From NCBI GenBank assembly GCA_020432595.1, contig JAGQGA010000201.1, forward strand, positions 1 to 8,617: a DNA stretch of 8,617 bases, given 5' to 3'. This document shows, piece by piece, positions 6,181-8,617 of this stretch. Source of the stretch: Anaerolineales bacterium. Its GTDB lineage: Bacteria > Chloroflexota > Anaerolineae > Promineifilales > Promineifilaceae. Under the pieces are notes generated by a model. It did not search any database. It was given only the letters and a program-made list of their open reading frames with translations, and was not told where the DNA came from. Each line of letters begins with the position of its first letter. Positions within the stretch are counted from its first letter, which is position 1. The translations under genes and the position numbers were made by a program.

Positions 6181-6212
6181 AAAACGGCCGTTTCCCGCAA
6201 AACGGCCGTTTC
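6181..6212. repeat. Two copies of AAAACGGCCGTTTC; potential 12-bp stem after rplI
   Basis: The 14-mer occurs at 6181-6194 and 6199-6212, centres 18 bp apart. Because its core AAACGGCCGTTT is a perfect palindrome, the two copies can pair in RNA as a 12-bp stem (6182-6193 with 6200-6211) with a CCCGCA loop. Its position 8 bases after the rplI stop suits a transcription end or mRNA-stabilising element, though no long T-run follows. It is also part of the window-wide palindrome family described in the findings. Confidence 0.7.
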
Positions 6213-6237
6213 TACATAGGCTAACGGCCTGCACACA

Positions 6238-7137
6238 ATGGACGAGCTTGGTCAGATATTGCGAGAGGCTCGCGAAAACAAAGGGTTGACCCTGGAAGAA
6301 GTCCAGGCCGAAACACGCATCCACGCCCGCTTCCTCACCGCCCTGGAAAAGGGGGATTATGCTGCACTGCCTACCCCCGTCCACGTGCGCGGTTTTCTGC
6401 GAAACTATGCTCGATTCTTAGGACTAGACCCCCAACCGCTACTCGCAAGATACCAAAACAACCACGGTTATAGCAGCAACGGTATCAACCACGGACAGAC
6501 AAACGGTAGTTTTGTCCCCACGCGGGACGACCAGCCCTTTTTTGACCCCGTAAACGTTGAAGTCGAATCTATCAGCAACCGTCGCTCGCCCGAATCAGCT
6601 TTACAGTTGGTTATTATTGCTGCCCTCCTACTAGCTCTGGCCTTGATTGGAATGCGCTTTATCCCTATTTTGCTAGGCAACGGCGATGGCACTGAAACCA
6701 TTACAGCAGAAATTACCCAAGCCCTGCAAGAAATGACCAACAACGGCGAGTTAGAGCCAACCATTGACATCAACGCCACCCTTACGGCCACTGACTTCAT
6801 CACCTCAACCAGCCGCAACAACACCAACGGCGCAGCCAGCGGCTCACTGCTTGCCACCCCTTCCCCCACCCGCCCGCCGCTGCCAGCTATCCTTGATACA
6901 ATCCAACTGCGTTTAGACATTACTGAGCGCACCTGGATGGAAGTCACAATTGATGGAGATGTGGTCTTCACTGGCATTGCTCGTACGAATGACGTTTTTG
7001 AATGGGAAGCGCAAAACGAAGTGAAGCTGCTAACCGGCAACGCCATAGGCATTGTTGCCACCATTAATGAGGTCCAGTTGGGTCGTCTGGGTGGACGGGG
7101 CGAAAATCGGGAAGAGGTATGGCGCACCACGCAATAA
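6238..7137 (+). CDS. RodZ-like protein: cytosolic HTH, one TM helix, DUF4115 end
   Basis: A 299-residue bitopic membrane protein with RodZ layout. The cytosolic helix-turn-helix domain (~1-72, HTH_25 type) reads LGQILREARENKGLTLEEVQ, then RFLTALEKGDYAALPTPVHV and RGFLRNYARFLGLDP, all typical of RodZ/YmfM proteins. A polar Asn/Gly linker leads to a single TM helix at ~121-146 (ALQLVIIAALLLALALIGM). The extracytoplasmic part has a Thr/Asn/Ser-rich linker (~150-215) and a C-terminal beta domain (~221-299, DUF4115-like: LDITERTWMEVTIDGDVVFTG and EVKLLTGNAIGIVATIN). In model bacteria RodZ links MreB filaments to the cell-wall elongation machinery. Some Chloroflexota with unusual envelopes also carry such proteins, so a role in envelope or shape is likely but not shown. 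The ATG at 6238 has no evident ribosome site. The next gene, rimO, begins 77 bp downstream; similar genes are often near rimO or pgsA in other phyla, from memory. Confidence 0.88.
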   Translation: MDELGQILREARENKGLTLEEVQAETRIHARFLTALEKGDYAALPTPVHVRGFLRNYARFLGLDPQPLLARYQNNHGYSSNGINHGQTNGSFVPTRDDQPFFDPVNVEVESISNRRSPESALQLVIIAALLLALALIGMRFIPILLGNGDGTETITAEITQALQEMTNNGELEPTIDINATLTATDFITSTSRNNTNGAASGSLLATPSPTRPPLPAILDTIQLRLDITERTWMEVTIDGDVVFTGIARTNDVFEWEAQNEVKLLTGNAIGIVATINEVQLGRLGGRGENREEVWRTTQ

Positions 7138-7145
7138 ATTTTTTG

Positions 7146-7172
7146 ACAGGATTTACAGGATTTACAGGATTT
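7146..7172. repeat. Three perfect tandem copies of ACAGGATTT
   Basis: The 9-bp unit ACAGGATTT repeats exactly at 7146-7154, 7155-7163 and 7164-7172, just after the stop codon of the RodZ-like gene. A TTTTTTT run (7138-7144 region) precedes it. GGATT at 7167-7171 can pair with AATCC at 7180-7184, a weak hairpin. Similar short CAGGATT arrays are common between genes in environmental bacterial genomes; function is unknown. Confidence 0.75.
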
Positions 7173-7214
7173 TTCGCTGAATCCGCCTCCAGTTAGTCCC
7201 CCATCGCGCTTTTT

Positions 7215-8600
7215 ATGAGCAAACACAAACAGAAAAAACAATTTTATCTGCTGAGTTTAGGTTGCAGCAAAAATACCGTTGACTCGGAGAGCATGGCAAG
7301 CCTGCTGCTGAAGTCGGGGTTTCAGGGAACGGCCGATCCTGACGATGCCAGCGTGTTGATTGTCAACACCTGCGGCTTTATCGAAAGTGCGCGGCAGGAA
7401 TCCATTGAGGCATTGCAAGATCTGGCCGAGCTAAAGGGAAAAAACCAGCTTCTGATTGCTGCTGGCTGTATGGCACAGCGGTATGGCAGCGAAGTGGTGG
7501 AATGGGTTCCCGGTGTGGATGGGGTGATTGGCACGCGCCGCTGGATGGACATTGTGCCGTTTATTCGCAAGCTGCGGCGGCAAAAGCACCCGGAACCGCT
7601 GTACCACTTGCCGGATGAGGCGACGACGGTGGGTAAAGATGAGCGGGGGGTGTTGCGAACGGCCGTTCAAGGCCGCAGTGCCTACCTCAAAATTGCCGAC
7701 GGCTGCCGTCGCCCCTGCGCCTTTTGCGCCATTCCCCAAATCAAAGGCACCCACGTTAGCCGCCCCATGAATGCCATCGTCGCCGAAGCGGTGCGGCTGC
7801 AAGAGGCGGGCATCCAGGAACTGATCATCATCGCCCAGGACAGCACCGACTACGGCCACGACCTTGGGCTAAAAAATGGGACTAGCCAACTGCTCAAAGA
7901 AATCGCCAAAGCAGCTCCCGACATCCCCTGGATTCGGCTAATGTATGCCTACCCTGGCTACGTTACCGACGAACTGATTGAGACGATGGCAACCACCCCG
8001 CAAATCGTCAACTACCTCGACATCCCGCTGCAACACGGCCACCGCGAAACGCTAAAACGGATGCGACGGCCGGCCAACGTTGAATGGGTCTACAAAACCG
8101 TGGAAAAGCTCCGCACCGCCATGCCCGACATCGCCATCCGCACCACCTTTATTGTTGGCTACCCCGGCGAAACGGACGAAGAGTTTGACGGCCTCAAGCA
8201 GTTTGTGCGCGACCTGCAATTTGACCGCATGGGGGCGTTTACCTACTCTTACGAAGCGTCCACCCCCTCGGCCACCGTTTCCTGGCAGGTGGAAGAAGCG
8301 GTGAAACAGGCACGGCAGGCGGAACTGATGGAGCTACAGCAGGCGATTTCGCTGGCAAAAAACCAGGTGCAGGTGGGCAAAACGCTGCCGGTGCTAATCG
8401 AAGGATACGGCGACAACCTGAGCATTGGCCGCACCTACCGCGATGCACCAGAAATTGACGGGCTGGTGATTATTCCTGGCGAACTGCCGCTGGGGGAAAT
8501 GGTGCCCATTCGCATTGACGGAGCCATGACCTACGACCTCAGCGGCTCCCCCGCCCTTGAACCTAGCCAAACAATTGCGCTGCCGCTGGTGGGACGGTAA
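7215..8600 (+). CDS. rimO: Ribosomal protein uS12 methylthiotransferase RimO (radical SAM)
   Basis: A complete 461-residue RimO, which inserts a methylthio group on the beta-carbon of a conserved Asp of ribosomal protein uS12 using two 4Fe-4S clusters and SAM. The N-terminal UPF0004 domain has its three cluster cysteines: C17 (LLSLGCSKNTVDSE), C53 (VNTCGFIESAR) and C85 (AAGCMAQRY). The radical SAM domain begins at ~155 with the CxxxCxxC motif C164/C168/C171 (DGCRRPCAFCAIPQIKG). Further core segments include YLDIPLQHG (267-275) and TFIVGYPGET (311-320). The C-terminal TRAM domain (~388-450) contains GRTYRDAPEIDG, a hallmark separating RimO from MiaB and MtaB. Length is typical of RimO. The start at 7215 gives the expected short lead before the SLGC motif; no Shine-Dalgarno sequence is seen (TTTTT precedes the ATG). 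No residue is missing. Seventeen bases remain after the stop, with nothing recognisable. Confidence 0.97.
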   Translation: MSKHKQKKQFYLLSLGCSKNTVDSESMASLLLKSGFQGTADPDDASVLIVNTCGFIESARQESIEALQDLAELKGKNQLLIAAGCMAQRYGSEVVEWVPGVDGVIGTRRWMDIVPFIRKLRRQKHPEPLYHLPDEATTVGKDERGVLRTAVQGRSAYLKIADGCRRPCAFCAIPQIKGTHVSRPMNAIVAEAVRLQEAGIQELIIIAQDSTDYGHDLGLKNGTSQLLKEIAKAAPDIPWIRLMYAYPGYVTDELIETMATTPQIVNYLDIPLQHGHRETLKRMRRPANVEWVYKTVEKLRTAMPDIAIRTTFIVGYPGETDEEFDGLKQFVRDLQFDRMGAFTYSYEASTPSATVSWQVEEAVKQARQAELMELQQAISLAKNQVQVGKTLPVLIEGYGDNLSIGRTYRDAPEIDGLVIIPGELPLGEMVPIRIDGAMTYDLSGSPALEPSQTIALPLVGR

Positions 8601-8617
8601 TTCTATCAAAATTGGTG

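Noticed and set aside
6468..7241. 257-residue minus-strand open frame across the RodZ-like gene
   Set aside because: Low-complexity Ser/Val/Arg sequence with no recognisable motif, overlapping the well-supported HTH-TM-DUF4115 gene and the start of rimO.

Overview
The window is 8.6 kb of bacterial chromosome with every convincing gene on the + strand. It most resembles a member of the Chloroflexota, probably an Anaerolineae-like or Ardenticatenia-like lineage. That placement is inference. It rests on the LPxTG-type protein with a 'TPVPTNTATP' stalk, the REC-kinase chains without a membrane sensor, the RodZ-like and RimO genes side by side, the intergenic mini-repeats, and a strongly over-represented palindrome (AACGGCCGTT). 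No rRNA, tRNA, transposase, CRISPR array or phage gene is visible.

Layout: (1) 3-677, the C-terminal part of an unrecognised protein ending in a small beta-rich, KOW/SH3-like domain. (2) 677-711, five tandem heptamers of form NNTCRGT. (3) 776-1402, a surface protein with an N-terminal membrane segment, a Pro/Thr stalk, a Gly/Ser/Asp/Asn-rich region and an LPQTG sorting signal. (4) 1518-3818, a 766-residue soluble REC-HisKA-HATPase-REC-HisKA-HATPase protein that arose by internal duplication; the second kinase half has lost its phospho-accepting His and its ATP-binding motifs. (5) 3959-4696, a PspA/IM30/Vipp1-family protein. (6) 4769-5584, a two-TM protein with a long cytosolic helical part, not recognised. 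(7) 5688-6173, rplI (ribosomal protein bL9). (8) 6238-7137, a RodZ-like HTH-TM-DUF4115 protein. (9) 7215-8600, a complete rimO.

The centre of interest is 1518-5584: a duplicated receiver/kinase with a pseudokinase half, then pspA, then a membrane coiled-coil protein. Two perfect inverted repeats lie in the two gaps, before pspA (9-bp arms) and between pspA and the membrane gene (14-bp arms). I infer a membrane-stress module in which the TM protein recruits or anchors the PspA oligomer and the kinase may provide signalling. Only the PspA identity and the kinase architecture are firm. The flanking genes are envelope or shape genes (LPxTG protein, RodZ-like) and translation genes (bL9, RimO).

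Across the window CGGCCG occurs 15 times by my count, 12 times as AACGGCCG and 7 times as the full palindrome AACGGCCGTT. It falls in different reading frames, so the signal acts at DNA level, similar to HIP1 in cyanobacteria. No stretch over 300 bases lacks a gene; the longest gaps (98-140 bp) are described below.
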